A stretch of DNA of 64,000 nt, taken from assembly GCA_035610365.1 (NCBI GenBank), contig CM069432.1, positions 175,693,027 through 175,757,026 of the forward strand, given 5' to 3'. The position numbers and the translations under genes were made by a program. The DNA comes from Aquatica leii (lineage: Eukaryota > Arthropoda > Insecta > Coleoptera > Lampyridae). The number at the start of each line of letters is the position of its first letter. The stretch's first letter is position 1. Positions 34,439-45,771 of the stretch are shown piece after piece. The notes beneath the pieces were generated by a model that was given only the letters and a program-made list of their open reading frames with translations, ran no database searches and was not told the DNA's origin.

Positions 34439-34747
34439 TAGTTTTGGAAATAGAAATTGCCTTCGATGGCGCTGCGTCGGTATTTTCTTTGCACTGTGCA
34501 ATTCTTGCATGCACTTTGTTTGTAATGAAGAATTGTTGAATTTTTATAGAATTTATTTACAAGACACTACATCATATTCGTACAAGCAATAACAAAACGC
34601 TTAATGTGTTTTTATATTTCTTAGCAACCAATACTTTAAAAAAAAATGAATTAATTGCGCCTTCTATCAGCGTAGCAAACAGGTAAAAAGGACCGAAAAT
34701 ACAAAAGGAAAAAAAATATTGATTTTCAATAGAAAAAATCGGTAACA
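34439..34747 (-). repeat. BEL/Pao 3' LTR
   Basis: 309 bp; on the minus strand it begins TGTTACCGATTTTTT and ends CCAAAACTA. Reads identically to the 5' LTR. Confidence 0.95.
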
Positions 34748-34899
34748 TGCCGGCCGCCTTGAAAATCTTATAATTTCAATTTATACTTAATCTTAAAAAC
34801 AAATTCTAAATTAATTGTAATTATTTAGCTAAACCGATACAATGCTAATATCCTAGATATTTGGTAACAAAAACCTTAAACATTAGCTAAATTAATAAT

Positions 34900-37800
34900 T
34901 CACTCCATGTTTGTGGGTAGCACGCACAGCTTATTTACTGACCTTTTAAGGTAATTACCGTTTGCAAGTCGCACTGTTACTGAGCGAACAATGTTGTCCG
35001 TTGTTCTGTGTATTTCAGTTACGCGTCCTAGCAACCACTGTAGCGGTGGAAGATTGTTCTCTTTAAGTAGCACTAAAGAATTTTGTTGCACAAGATTTGG
35101 TAAATGCCGGTACCACTTAGTACGGCGTTGAAGCTCAGGCACTACCTGTAGACTCCATTGGCGCCAGAAACACTGAACTATGCGCTGCATCCTTTGATAA
35201 AGGGACAGCCGATTTTCTTTGATGTTGTCTAAATTTGATGTGGCTAAAGCGTGTAGCGGTCTTCCAATAAGAAAGTGCCCAGGAGTGAGAGGATTGATAT
35301 CGGAAGGATCGGAAGATAAAGGAGATAAGGGACGGGAGTTTAATGTCGCTTCTATCTGAATGAGTATTGTGTTAAAGTCTTCGTAATTGAGAGAAGTATT
35401 TTGTAGAACTCTTTTCAAATGTACCTTTACTGCCTTAACACCACTTTCCCAAATGCCCCCTTGATGAGGTGCCTTAGGAATAATAAAGCTCCATTTTATT
35501 TGTTCGTTCACAAGAAAGTTAGAAATTTCGTCGTTATTATCATGTAACATTTCATAAACAGCTTTTATATCGTTGGCTGCCCTTACGAAATAAGTGGCAT
35601 TGTCGGACATTATAGAGACTGGCTTGCCCCTTCGACCAATAAAACGCTTTAAAACAGAAATAAATGCTTCCGTTGTTAAAGATGTTATCAATTCTAAATG
35701 AATTGCCTTAGTGACAAAACATACAAATAAGCAAATATAAGCTTTTATTAGCTTGGAGCCGCGTAGTTTTCGATCTTTAATGAAGATCGGTCCTGCGTAG
35801 TCCACGCCTACGTGAGTAAATGCCGGAGTGTTTGCCTGTAATCGTGCACTTGGTAGGTTGCCCATTAAAGGGTCGTATGGTTTAGGATTTACTTTGAAAC
35901 ACCTTATGCAATTACGCACGATTTGTTTAGCCGTATTTCGACCAGATATAGGCCAATAGGATTCACGAACAACTGCTAATAAATGTTCTACCCCACAGTG
36001 CAGGAGATTTTCGTGAAGGTCACGAAGTATCAGTTTAGTAAAAATATGACCTTTTGAAAGTAAAACCGGATGTTTTTTGTTAAAGTCATAGCATGATTGT
36101 TGAATTCTTCCCCCTACTCTTAATATCCCGTATTCATCCAAAAACGGATGTAATGCAAGTATTGTTGAAGACGTTTTCAGTTTCTTTTTTAATTTTAGAG
36201 CCTCGATTTCTAATTGAAAAGCATGGCTTTGGCATAATTTAATAAGAACGCGAGTGGCCTCTACCAACTCCATTGGTTGCAAATTTCCGGATGCCCGTTC
36301 AGTTTTCGCTGCTTTAGAATTTTTCACAAATCTAAGCATCCAGGCAGTAACGCGTTTCAATTTAATTAATTTTGAAAATCGGTTAAATATGGACGTGTCC
36401 AGGGTCGTGATGAAAACAGATAGCTTAACGTTCCTCATTTCCCTGTCGTTATGATTTAAGACTAAATTGGGCAAGGTAGGCCAGGTATCAGAGACTGTCG
36501 ATAGAAACGATGGGCCATGCCACCAAAGGAAATTATTAATTAAGTCGACAGCTGATGAACCGCGCGAAATTAAATCGGCAGGATTCATTTTTGAAGGGAT
36601 GTAGTACCAATTCTTAGGATTAGAAATTTCCAAAATGCTAGCTATTCTATTGGCTACAAATACCTTATATTTATTAGGAGTTGAGTTAATCCAGTTTAAA
36701 GTGATACTAGAATCTGTCCAAAAAAACGACTGAGAGAAATTTATTTTAGAAGATTGTGTTACTTTCTCCATCAATTGCGCTAGCAACAACGCCGCACATA
36801 ATTCAAGACGGGGAATTGTTGTTGTGTGCAGTGGTGCAACACGAGATTTAGAGCACAGTAATTGACAAGAAACATTATTGTAAGAATCGAGACATCTAAC
36901 ATATATGCAAGATCCGTAAGCCTTAGAACTACTATCACTAAATCCGTGCAATTCAATAGACATATTGTAAGGAATTGTGCATCTAGGAATCTTTAAAGTG
37001 TTTAAGATAGGTAACTCAGTCTTTAAGGTATTCCATTCGGAGTTTAAGGTTTGAGGAATACGCTCGTCCCATGATAACTTCAATTGCCACAGTTGTTGAA
37101 TCATTAGTTTGCCAATAATTGTGATAGGTGAGAGAAGACCTAACGGGTCAAACAACTGGGATGCTGTTGAAAGTATCGTACGCTTGGAATTTGCAATAAT
37201 TGCGTTAGGCATTGAAACTTTATATTGTATTGTGTCATTAAGAGAGTTCCATGTTAGGCCTAATGTTTTGGCATCTTCTCGCTCGCCGATTGGTATTGTA
37301 TGAAAAGGATCAGAAACAACATCGTTGTTTAGAACCTTTTCACTATTTGACAAAAATTTTCTAATAGAAAATCCTGCACTAGACAGAATTGTCATCAATT
37401 CTTTCTTGATATCTAACACCTCGTTTACGGAGTAAGCTCCTGTAAGCAGATCGTCTACGTAGAAGTCCGATCTAAACGCAATAGAACCTTTAGGAAATTG
37501 TTGAAAATTTAATAGCGATAAATGTGATAAACACTTTGTTGCTAAATAGCTGGCGCTTGCTGTGCCGTACGTTATCGTTTGTAACTCATACGTGGAAATT
37601 GGAAGTTTAGGGTTATCTCGCCACAAAATCCTTTGGAATTTTCTTTGCGAAGGGTGTATAAGAATCTGACGATACATTTTCTCTATGTCACCCGTAAGAA
37701 CAAAGCGGTATTGTCGAAAGCGTAAAAGAATCGAGAAAAGATCATCTTGAAGAACCGGACCAACCAGCTGTGTATCATTTATTGAAACGCTCGACGATGA

Positions 37801-40113
37801 TTTAAAGCTACCATCAAATACAATTCGTAACTTTGTTGTTAAGGAACTATTTTTTACGACACCATGATGTGGAAGGTAAAATGGTGGAACCTTGGATAAC
37901 GCGATTGAGCCATCCAAAACTTCAGTTACGTGATCTTCAGAAGAAACTTCGTCGCAGTTATTTATTTGAACCATGTGCCCTAGTGAAACGTATTCTTGGA
38001 TAAATTGCGAGTAATCTTTGTGTAATTCTGGTGTTTTTAGTAATTTATTTTCAAGTTGAAAAAATCTTTTTAAAGCCTGTTCTTTGGAATATCCTAATAA
38101 GGCGAGTTTGGCATTAAAAGGAATGGAAACTAAAAACCGACCTGACGCGGTCCGAGCGATAGTTCGTGTAAAATGATTCTCGCAGTATTGCTCCTGTCGC
38201 GAGAGCTTTGTTAATAGATTTTGCGGAACGACTTGATCCAACTTCCAAAGTTGCTGCACGCAATTTTCCAAACTGTCATTTGAGATAAAAGGTTCTCGTG
38301 TAACCAAGTGAGAGTAGACTACTGCAGGAGGATTAATGCTGCTACAGTACGTGCCAGATACTACCCAACCTTGTAAAGTCTTTTGCAATGTGGGCTTAAA
38401 TTTTCCTAAAGATATTTGACCAATGCACATAAGATTATAGAAATTGCTCGCTCCTATTAGTAAATCAATAGGCAATGACTTGTTGAAGTTATCGTCTGCT
38501 AACCGCAAATTTTCCGGGATATTCAAACTTGCTTTCTCAAAAGTATACAGCGGTAAGTTCTCGGTAATTTTTTCTATTGTAAGGCATTGCAATTTCGTTT
38601 CGAAACTCGTTTGCATAGATGCTAATTGAATGTTAACCATCGAATTTGAAATTACTGCTGAGGAACTAATACCAGAAACTTTTGTATTGATTTTATACTT
38701 AGTTAATTTTAATTTGTTTGCCAACGTATCTGTGATTAAGTTGCAATGACTGCCACTATCCAGCAGCACCCTGACGTCGTGCCAAATATTACAATTGCCT
38801 TTTACCTTAACCAAGGCAGTTGAAAGCAGAACTTGTGCGGAATGATTAGTACACGACAAAGAAGTTAAAGGTCTTGTATGTGATTCTGAAGCCAAAGGTA
38901 TATTATCCTGCGGAATGGATGAAACAGGAGCCGGTTGGTTATTTGGAGCATTCGTACCTTCCATGTGGAGTTGTGTATGATGACGTTTTTTACAGATACG
39001 ACAAGTATACTTGGACATGCATTGATTTTGATTTGAATGCCTTAAACAATTTTTGCAAAGTTTTAATTCATACACCTTGTCTGATTTTTGTTTGGTAGAA
39101 AGAGATAAAAATTTAGGACATTCGATTACATAATGCTCAGCCTTGCAAATTGGACAGGAAATTCTGCTCGACGTAGTTAAAAACGTTCGTTGTAATTTAA
39201 AATTGCTCTTATGCATAGGGTTAAATGAGTTGTAGTTATTAGCATTATTAGAGGCTTTATGGCTCGAATCGATTTCTTCTAACGTTTGGCAATGTTGTTT
39301 CAGAAAATCGACAATCTCACGCAATGTAGGTATACTCCGAGGAGAAAACTCCGTAAATTTTATTTTTGTTTGATTGTCGAGTTTCGACATGATGATGTGA
39401 TATATAAAAGGAGAACAGTGTTCAATAGAAACTGATAAATTTTGTAATGCTCGAATATGTTTAGATAATTCATCAAACAGATTTCTGAGATCCATCGAGT
39501 TGAGCTTGTTTATAGGCCGTAAGTCAAATATACCATATATTAAGTCGAATGCAATTTTGTAGTTTTCTGCCGATGGCTGTATGTTAGAAATGGTTTGCGC
39601 GGCGGCACCTTTTAAGCTACCTTTTAGGTATATGAACCTTTCTACATCCGTTAAATTTTGATTGTGGTGTATCAAAGATAGAAATGATTCGTAATATGAT
39701 TGAAACTCGGTTAGATTACCATCAAAGGTAGGAAGAGAAATTTGCGGCAACTTTGCGTTAGAACCGCTAGATTGAGATGCAATGCGGGTGCTGGATTGGC
39801 TTTCGCTGCAACTGATATTATTGTTTAACAGAATTGTAGCACGAGAAGTGAGGTCTATGTACCTGCTGTAGAATTCATCGGAACCAATTAGTTCGTTGCT
39901 TTCAATCGATGCAACTTGAAGTTGTATGAATACGTCTTCATACTTTTCAGGCAAATTTTTGCTGTAATCTGCATGTAATTTAAGCTTAATCGATGTAGCT
40001 TCATCGAGGTTTAACTCCGATAGAGAATTTAAAAATTGCTCAAAAATATTTAATTTGTTAATAAACGATTGCCCGGTGGCTAATAAAAGCTTACTTTCTT
40101 TTTGGTTTACCAT
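34900..40113 (-). CDS. BEL/Pao Gag-Pol polyprotein, 1,737 residues, intact
   Basis: The ATG at 40113 is the first of the frame. Domains in order: Gag ~1-300; cysteine/histidine-rich nucleocapsid ~318-375 ('CPICKAEHYVIECPKF', 'CKNCLRH', 'CRICKKRHH'); Pao-type aspartic protease with 'LLDSGSHCNLI' near 449. Next is RT, with 'VFDGSFKSSSSVSIND' near 770 and catalytic 'FYVDDLLTG' near 885. RNase H has 'GFSDSSSKAYG' near 1058 and 'WTDSSITLNWI' after it. The integrase HHCC finger is at ~1370-1410 ('HENLLHCGVEHL', 'CIRCFK'). The DDE core has Asp in 'GVDYAGP' ~1437, Asp in 'MSDNATYF' ~1504 and Glu in 'GGIWESGVKAV' ~1552. The length fits full-size BEL/Pao proteins and no catalytic residue is missing. 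The protein would form cytoplasmic particles, copy its RNA and integrate DNA. No env frame follows. Confidence 0.97.
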   Translation of the reverse strand: MVNQKESKLLLATGQSFINKLNIFEQFLNSLSELNLDEATSIKLKLHADYSKNLPEKYEDVFIQLQVASIESNELIGSDEFYSRYIDLTSRATILLNNNISCSESQSSTRIASQSSGSNAKLPQISLPTFDGNLTEFQSYYESFLSLIHHNQNLTDVERFIYLKGSLKGAAAQTISNIQPSAENYKIAFDLIYGIFDLRPINKLNSMDLRNLFDELSKHIRALQNLSVSIEHCSPFIYHIIMSKLDNQTKIKFTEFSPRSIPTLREIVDFLKQHCQTLEEIDSSHKASNNANNYNSFNPMHKSNFKLQRTFLTTSSRISCPICKAEHYVIECPKFLSLSTKQKSDKVYELKLCKNCLRHSNQNQCMSKYTCRICKKRHHTQLHMEGTNAPNNQPAPVSSIPQDNIPLASESHTRPLTSLSCTNHSAQVLLSTALVKVKGNCNIWHDVRVLLDSGSHCNLITDTLANKLKLTKYKINTKVSGISSSAVISNSMVNIQLASMQTSFETKLQCLTIEKITENLPLYTFEKASLNIPENLRLADDNFNKSLPIDLLIGASNFYNLMCIGQISLGKFKPTLQKTLQGWVVSGTYCSSINPPAVVYSHLVTREPFISNDSLENCVQQLWKLDQVVPQNLLTKLSRQEQYCENHFTRTIARTASGRFLVSIPFNAKLALLGYSKEQALKRFFQLENKLLKTPELHKDYSQFIQEYVSLGHMVQINNCDEVSSEDHVTEVLDGSIALSKVPPFYLPHHGVVKNSSLTTKLRIVFDGSFKSSSSVSINDTQLVGPVLQDDLFSILLRFRQYRFVLTGDIEKMYRQILIHPSQRKFQRILWRDNPKLPISTYELQTITYGTASASYLATKCLSHLSLLNFQQFPKGSIAFRSDFYVDDLLTGAYSVNEVLDIKKELMTILSSAGFSIRKFLSNSEKVLNNDVVSDPFHTIPIGEREDAKTLGLTWNSLNDTIQYKVSMPNAIIANSKRTILSTASQLFDPLGLLSPITIIGKLMIQQLWQLKLSWDERIPQTLNSEWNTLKTELPILNTLKIPRCTIPYNMSIELHGFSDSSSKAYGSCIYVRCLDSYNNVSCQLLCSKSRVAPLHTTTIPRLELCAALLLAQLMEKVTQSSKINFSQSFFWTDSSITLNWINSTPNKYKVFVANRIASILEISNPKNWYYIPSKMNPADLISRGSSAVDLINNFLWWHGPSFLSTVSDTWPTLPNLVLNHNDREMRNVKLSVFITTLDTSIFNRFSKLIKLKRVTAWMLRFVKNSKAAKTERASGNLQPMELVEATRVLIKLCQSHAFQLEIEALKLKKKLKTSSTILALHPFLDEYGILRVGGRIQQSCYDFNKKHPVLLSKGHIFTKLILRDLHENLLHCGVEHLLAVVRESYWPISGRNTAKQIVRNCIRCFKVNPKPYDPLMGNLPSARLQANTPAFTHVGVDYAGPIFIKDRKLRGSKLIKAYICLFVCFVTKAIHLELITSLTTEAFISVLKRFIGRRGKPVSIMSDNATYFVRAANDIKAVYEMLHDNNDEISNFLVNEQIKWSFIIPKAPHQGGIWESGVKAVKVHLKRVLQNTSLNYEDFNTILIQIEATLNSRPLSPLSSDPSDINPLTPGHFLIGRPLHALATSNLDNIKENRLSLYQRMQRIVQCFWRQWSLQVVPELQRRTKWYRHLPNLVQQNSLVLLKENNLPPLQWLLGRVTEIHRTTDNIVRSVTVRLANGNYLKRSVNKLCVLPTNME

Positions 40114-40532
40114 TGTATCTTAGGTATTGTGCTCGAAACAAAGAAACGCGTTTTGTAAATGTAAGATTACTCGCGAAAACTAAGCAAATAATAATGAAAT
40201 TTCTAACGTTCTGTAACCTTGAAAGCCTGAGTTTTAAGCTTTGTTATAACTATAAGAAACCTAATGTAATTTATGTTGGGTAATTGAGATTGTGGCGTAG
40301 GTACCAATTTTATGATTAAGTCTATGCAATAATGTATGTAAGTAATACGTAATTCAAAATAGAATACGACTATTAAGACAATGAAATGAAATAAAAGAAG
40401 TGGCTAACCTGTGCCACGCGTGCACTTGTGCGTCTTGCGGTAATGATAGCGTTGTCTCTGCAGAATTTGAATGAAGGTTGTAGCGAAGTTGATGTTGATG
40501 GAATGGCGATAATCTTGCTCAAAGGACCAATA
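40114..40532 (-). other. BEL/Pao leader with primer-binding site
   Basis: The leader runs from the 5' LTR to the Gag ATG. TGGTCCTTTGAGC (40529-40517, minus strand) is the likely primer site; its tRNA cannot be fixed here. A CAG-GTTAGC string about 120 nt downstream looks like a splice donor, but no matching acceptor is certain. Confidence 0.6.
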
Positions 40533-40841
40533 TAGTTTTGGAAATAGAAATTGCCTTCGATGGCGCTGCGTCGGTATTTTCTTTGCACTGTGCAATTCTT
40601 GCATGCACTTTGTTTGTAATGAAGAATTGTTGAATTTTTATAGAATTTATTTACAAGACACTACATCATATTCGTACAAGCAATAACAAAACGCTTAATG
40701 TGTTTTTATATTTCTTAGCAACCAATACTTTAAAAAAAAATGAATTAATTGCGCCTTCTATCAGCGTAGCAAACAGGTAAAAAGGACCGAAAATACAAAA
40801 GGAAAAAAAATATTGATTTTCAATAGAAAAAATCGGTAACA
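40533..40841 (-). repeat. BEL/Pao 5' LTR
   Basis: 309 bp, reading identically to the 3' LTR; flanked outside by ATGTT (40842-40846). Confidence 0.95.
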
Positions 40842-40859
40842 ATGTTTAAATATCTTGAT

Positions 40860-42230
40860 TTACAATAATTTGTACCGTTTTTTTTTAATAAACGTTTGGG
40901 GGGCTTGCGTCCTAGAGCCTCTATCGACCAGCCGCCACTGATTGAATTTTACTTCTGGCGACGTCATTGATCGGCTTAAAAAAATAGAATCAACAGTTTC
41001 TAAGGCCTTGCGCTTGAAGGTTCGCATCTCATCATCACACATTTTTAGTACGTCTGGTGGCATGCTAGTAGAAACATTTTTAGTACTTTTGATTTTGGGT
41101 TCTACATATATTTGGCATGGTTTGGTTTCGTTCTGACTTTTTTATCAATAAAATAGTCAATTGAAGCGTTTTTCACCGTACGACTCTTCTTGAACGACGA
41201 TGGTTCAGACTGTTTTTGAGTTGGAGTTGATGGTAGAGGTGATAATGGGGGAGGTGTAAATGTTGGTGGTGGCAGAAGAGAAGGTGTCGGTGTTTCTAAT
41301 AATATGTCTTCGCTATTTAGAAATTGTTCATTTTCTTCTTCCTGTGGTGGCTTAGGCAAATTTTCCGAAGACATACCCATTGCCTTAATATACGGCACAG
41401 TAAATAGCAAGACTTCTAGTAAATAGTATGCTTTTTTTGCCTTCGCTCGCCAGCCCGTAGGTTCTTTTACCTTTCTTTGCATTCGGCCACTAACACAAAT
41501 ATAATGAATTTTGTCTAAATTAATGACATTTTCTCTAATACAATCCAAATCGTTTAGTAAGTAACACAAAATTGACATATTTACTTCTTAACCAAAGGTT
41601 TTTTATAAGCGTATTTTAAAAACCATAAAAAGTTTATGTTTAAAATTTTAATTTTATATTACATATACCTATATACAGCATACATTACATACCACATATT
41701 TATTTTCAAAAAATCTAAAATGTTTGATTGTTTACGCGAATTAAAAAGTTCTAGTTCCAATTTGTCTCAATTCTATCTAAATGTAATAAAACATCATCTC
41801 CAGTTAATTCAAAAAAGTTATTATATTTATACCTAATATTTCTTTTGTACTCGAATGTTTGACTATAAAATATATAAAAATTCCTTAGAAAATTAATAAC
41901 TGCAAACTCAGTTTGAATTGACACAGCTTTTTTTTAACAACTGATATTTTTCAACTTAACTTGCCACTGCTCTGGTAATAGAAATATGCTATTGATGAAC
42001 TATATTTGTGATTTCAAACTTGTTTTTCATTCTACCTGTGTAAAATTTAATAAAACATAATTATCTGTACCTTTGCTGCTGTACCAACTTTGCTCCACGC
42101 TTTTTCTGTTTTGTCTTTTTTGGAGTAGCGAGGAATTGTAAAGTTGTACAAAATATGATGATTCTCAACTTCGCCCAACAACTTGGTATTAATTTTTTGT
42201 TCGCACATGTTCAGATAAAATTAAATCGTA
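40860..42230 (-). pseudogene. MADF/BESS-domain gene, probably PIF/Harbinger ORF2
   Basis: The minus strand carries a split MADF domain. The N-terminal part (about 42225-42072) reads 'MCEQKINTKLLGEVENH', 'LYNFTIPRYSKKDKTEKAWSK' with a GT donor right after; an intron follows. The second part opens within 41578-41102: 'KVKEPTGWRAKAKKAYYLLE' then 'LLFTVPYIKA', a proline-rich linker, and 'NASIDYFIDKK'. A frame change near 41105 leads to a BESS-like segment 'MRTFKRKALETVDSI' (about 41030-40960). MADF proteins bind DNA; Harbinger elements carry such a partner gene for their transposase. The exon phases I can draw do not join cleanly, so it is either a relic or has exons I have not placed. A host MADF gene is the alternative. 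Confidence 0.6.
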
Positions 42231-42254
42231 GATGCAGCGACGCACGTTTCTCTA

Positions 42255-42363
42255 GAGAAACTAAGAAACTCAACTCAATAGTGACTCGACAGTAGAGTCG
42301 CTTGAAACTGATTATTACTAACGCATTATTAACTACTTTGTAGTAGCGCCGTGTGCGGTGTCC
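42255..42363 (-). repeat. PIF/Harbinger-like terminal inverted repeat
   Basis: On the minus strand GGACACCGCACACGGCGC opens at 42363, about 140 bp before the MADF start codon. It resembles the terminus at 29085 (shared ACACG, GCTACT). The flanking 3 bp are TAT, not the TTA seen at 29082-29084, so they are probably ends of two different copies. Confidence 0.45.
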
Positions 42364-42629
42364 TATTTTTAAAATTGTAAAATCAGCAGTTAGTTTATAA
42401 GCTCGTTTTAGTTATTATTGGTTTTGAGTTTTTATACATTTTTTTTGTTCTTTGTTAACGTTTTTATTTAATGTTAGGTAATGGCGGACCATCGCTACTG
42501 TTTTGGTTTTTTTGGTTTGAAGAAGTGGGCACATTTTTCGTAAAACGTCGCGTCTAAAAGCACAATAAGTAGTGCTTTCTATCTTTCTTTCTTCCAGCTT
42601 TATTGAATTACAACATTACGTAATTAATA

Positions 42630-43135
42630 AGCCGCGGGTTGAAACCACAACGTAAATGTAAATGTAAAAATACCACAGAATGAACCATCAGACGGCCGTT
42701 TCGCCCTTTGAAGCTCTTTAGCAACGGGAAAACATTTTAATGTACTTTTGCAAATGCATTGACAAACCTATAGCTTTATAATAATAAATGAGGTAGCAAC
42801 ATGAGTGAAATATAATGGCAGAGTCATCTCACAGTATAAATTTATTACACATAAATTATAGTATGTAAATGGCTATGGATACGCAAATCGTTAAAAACTG
42901 ATTTTATACCCACCTAACTCAAATAAGTTTTGAATAAACCGCGAAGTAAAACTACTACGTATCGCAGAGCTATCTCATAGTATGATATTTTCACATTTGC
43001 ATTGCCATTGTTACTTTGCAATGTGATATGTTGTGGTTTTAGTTAGCGGTTTATTCAAAACTAATTTGAATTACGCGGGTATAAACACAACTTCTAACGT
43101 TTGCATCTTTATAAGCATTTACATACTATACTTTT
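42630..43135. mobile_element. Decayed copy of the hammerhead-bearing U repeat
   Basis: 42650-42760 matches the ribozyme part of the 17.3-18.5 kb repeat ('accacaacgtaa', 'gccgtttcgccctttg', 'ttgcattgac'). 42810-42960 matches its start ('atggcagag', 'catctca.agtataaattta', 'gctat'). 42960-43090 is an inverted partial copy. The hammerhead (minus strand, about 42685-42735) keeps GAAAC and GGGC, but its CUGAUGA half has become UUGCUAA, so it is dead. It shows the family is old and dispersed here. Confidence 0.65.
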
Positions 43136-45750
43136 TTAACTATTTAATTTATTTAAGTTATTAAGTATTTCAAGTTTCATTTGTGAATTTTAATGTAAGT
43201 TATTTTAAGGTTCGATTTTAAAAATAACAATAATAATATAGTGACTTACAACTTTTACTTACCATGCAACGTAGATATCATGAAATAAACTATTTAAAAT
43301 TAATGGAAAAGCTTTGTGATTACCACTAAAAATATTCAATTTATTTCAACTACGATCAATAATCTTTGTCTTGTCAAATATATTGTATTACTGTATCCTT
43401 TACTGTTGGTTAAATCTTAACATTTGTTGGCGTTTATTTATATATAACTACTCTATGCAAAATGATTACTTCTGATCATCCACCCGTTAGTAAATTTAAT
43501 GTGGTGATGATGGACTATTGAATCAATAAACATCTAAATATTTAACCTCAATCTGCAAAGTCAACCTTGAGTTGAAATTTCAAACTGCGCGCAACTATCG
43601 ATTCTGTCAACAGCCAGTTAAACCTTCCGTTTAGTATCAACCGACAATTATATAATGAAAATTTTAAACTAACCGACGCGACGCAACGCTATAGTAGAGT
43701 TTCACTCTTCATTCAACCGAACTTCATACAAAAGTTACTTAAAAATAAAAATCATAGATAAAACAAACTTTTAGATAAATTGACATTTAGTAGTAATAGT
43801 TATGTTTTAATATAATTCGACTACAGTTTCACAGTTTATAAGAACATTAAAACGCCCTATTTTTGTAATTGTAAATAGTATTAGTATGCAGTCAATTTAT
43901 AATATAAAAAAACATTGTTAAACGCAATAATTTTATAACCACATTTTTTGTACGTTTTTATGTTTATGTTTCTTTTATGTATTTTCATTATAGTCATTTT
44001 TGTAAGATAATAATAAAAATCTTTTGCTTCATGTTAATGTGAAAACTAATTGCCATAAAAAATAGAATCGCATTTATTATTTTTATTACATACTAATCTG
44101 TTGTTAGTCTCGACCAACAAATTAATTTGTAAACGTTAAATAAAAGTTGCGACAATAGTACATAATGCAACAATATTTAAGTATAAAATAATGTACTGTA
44201 AAAAATTTCTTAAATGTGAACTGTTTCAACTTTATATGTAGGAGGTGCACAACATGAACATTATTATTTATTTAATGTTTTTACGGTCGTTACACGTAAG
44301 CGGCGTGTATGTAACGTTTTAATTATACATACTATATACCTGAAAACACGTTTATCTCATTGTAACTTAATGATAATTAAACTAAATTCGAAATTAAAGT
44401 ATAATGTAACTAAGCTCAAAGCATTGGAACTTGCGGCTTACCAAATAGCTTCTACGAAATGAGGGGCAGTAGCAATTTCAACTTGTGGGAAACTAAATAT
44501 TATCTTACTCCTGATTGTTGTTAAGGTGCATAACAGCATTGATTTTAATTATATTTTACATTAGTAAACAGATTATGCATGTTTTATATTAAAAATATTC
44601 AGAAAACGCAGTTAACCTTATATAACATAAGCAGAAGAATAAATAAACACATAATCTAGCTAAAAAAAGTAGATTGCCGTTTAAACCATTAAACAAAGTT
44701 TTAACTCGTACTAGTTTTTGTCGTACTCGTGCAATCTGTTATTATATCTATACACTGACTTTTTTCCATAGGGAACTGTAACAACCATTTGAATGCGCCG
44801 TGATCCGTTCTTAATAACAATTTGCATCTACTACTTATAACTTACTTGTAAATATTTTCTAATGACTACTCGATTGCAATATAATGTGCACGGATTAACA
44901 CATCAATTCAAGCGTAGACTGAAAGAGATGAGATATAAATAAAAGGTTTTTAAATTAGTTTATTTTCACAAGATGAAATTTATGTGATGAAACTGAAAAG
45001 TCTAGGTATTTTTATTTCTAATTTACTATCGTCTTCGAAACACTAATACAAAATTTTGCTAAAATAAGCAATAACTTTTTCTTGTTCATCTCAGACTTGT
45101 AAAAAAACTACACTTATGACCAAATTAATAGCGTCGGTAACCAACTAAAAAAAAATCTAATTTTTTTATATTATAACCTAAATTGGTGAAGAGACTAGTG
45201 CTTGTCCTTATTGGTGGAAAGCGATTTTGCAATCTTAATTTTCTCTAAACTCTGCTTTTTCTTTAATTAATTTTATGAATGGTTTACCAATATTGGTAAT
45301 TCCTTGTATGAATTGTCGATAGAAGATACACAACCTAAAAAAACTGTAAATGTATTGTATCGTCAATTATAAGTAATGAGTCTTGACCATTTGGTATCAC
45401 TAGAGATACTCACAGCCTATTTAAAAGTTTAATTTGACCTTGTCTTTCTATATCTATTATTATTTTTAGCGTCTTTTTGTTTTCTCACAGAAAACCGTTG
45501 TGTATATTATAGTATCGGCAAACATTTCTAAAAATAATTAAACTAGGTAACTTAGAGATTTACATAATCATTTGCTTACCATGGTTTTCTTTTTTAACGA
45601 TACTGTATACAAGAATTTTTCAGGACATGGAGCTTTTGACACGTACCAATGTTTTGCCAACCAATAGTTTATAGAACGGTTCGCCTCCTAGTATGTGATA
45701 ATTTTGAATTTTAATCAAATTAATGATTCCTTCTTTTAGGAGGTTGGATG
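43136..45750. other. AT-rich intergenic DNA
   Basis: No recognisable gene, RNA or element ends. Confidence 0.45.
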
Positions 45751-45771
45751 AAAGCAATTACTTTAGTAATT

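Larger units (their letters stand above)
34439..40841 (-). mobile_element. Intact BEL/Pao LTR retrotransposon
   Basis: 6,403 bp on the minus strand. The 309-bp LTRs (40533-40841 is the 5' LTR, 34439-34747 the 3' LTR) read as identical. The 5-bp target duplication ATGTT is at 34434-34438 and 40842-40846. A primer site starting TGGTCC lies 3 nt inside the 5' LTR. One uninterrupted Gag-Pol frame fills the interior. Everything visible indicates a recent, possibly competent insertion. It landed beside a MADF/BESS gene fragment (40.86-42.2 kb). Confidence 0.97.

Noticed and set aside
36254..39098. Plus-strand open frames inside the BEL/Pao region
   Set aside because: They are antisense shadows of the intact minus-strand Gag-Pol.
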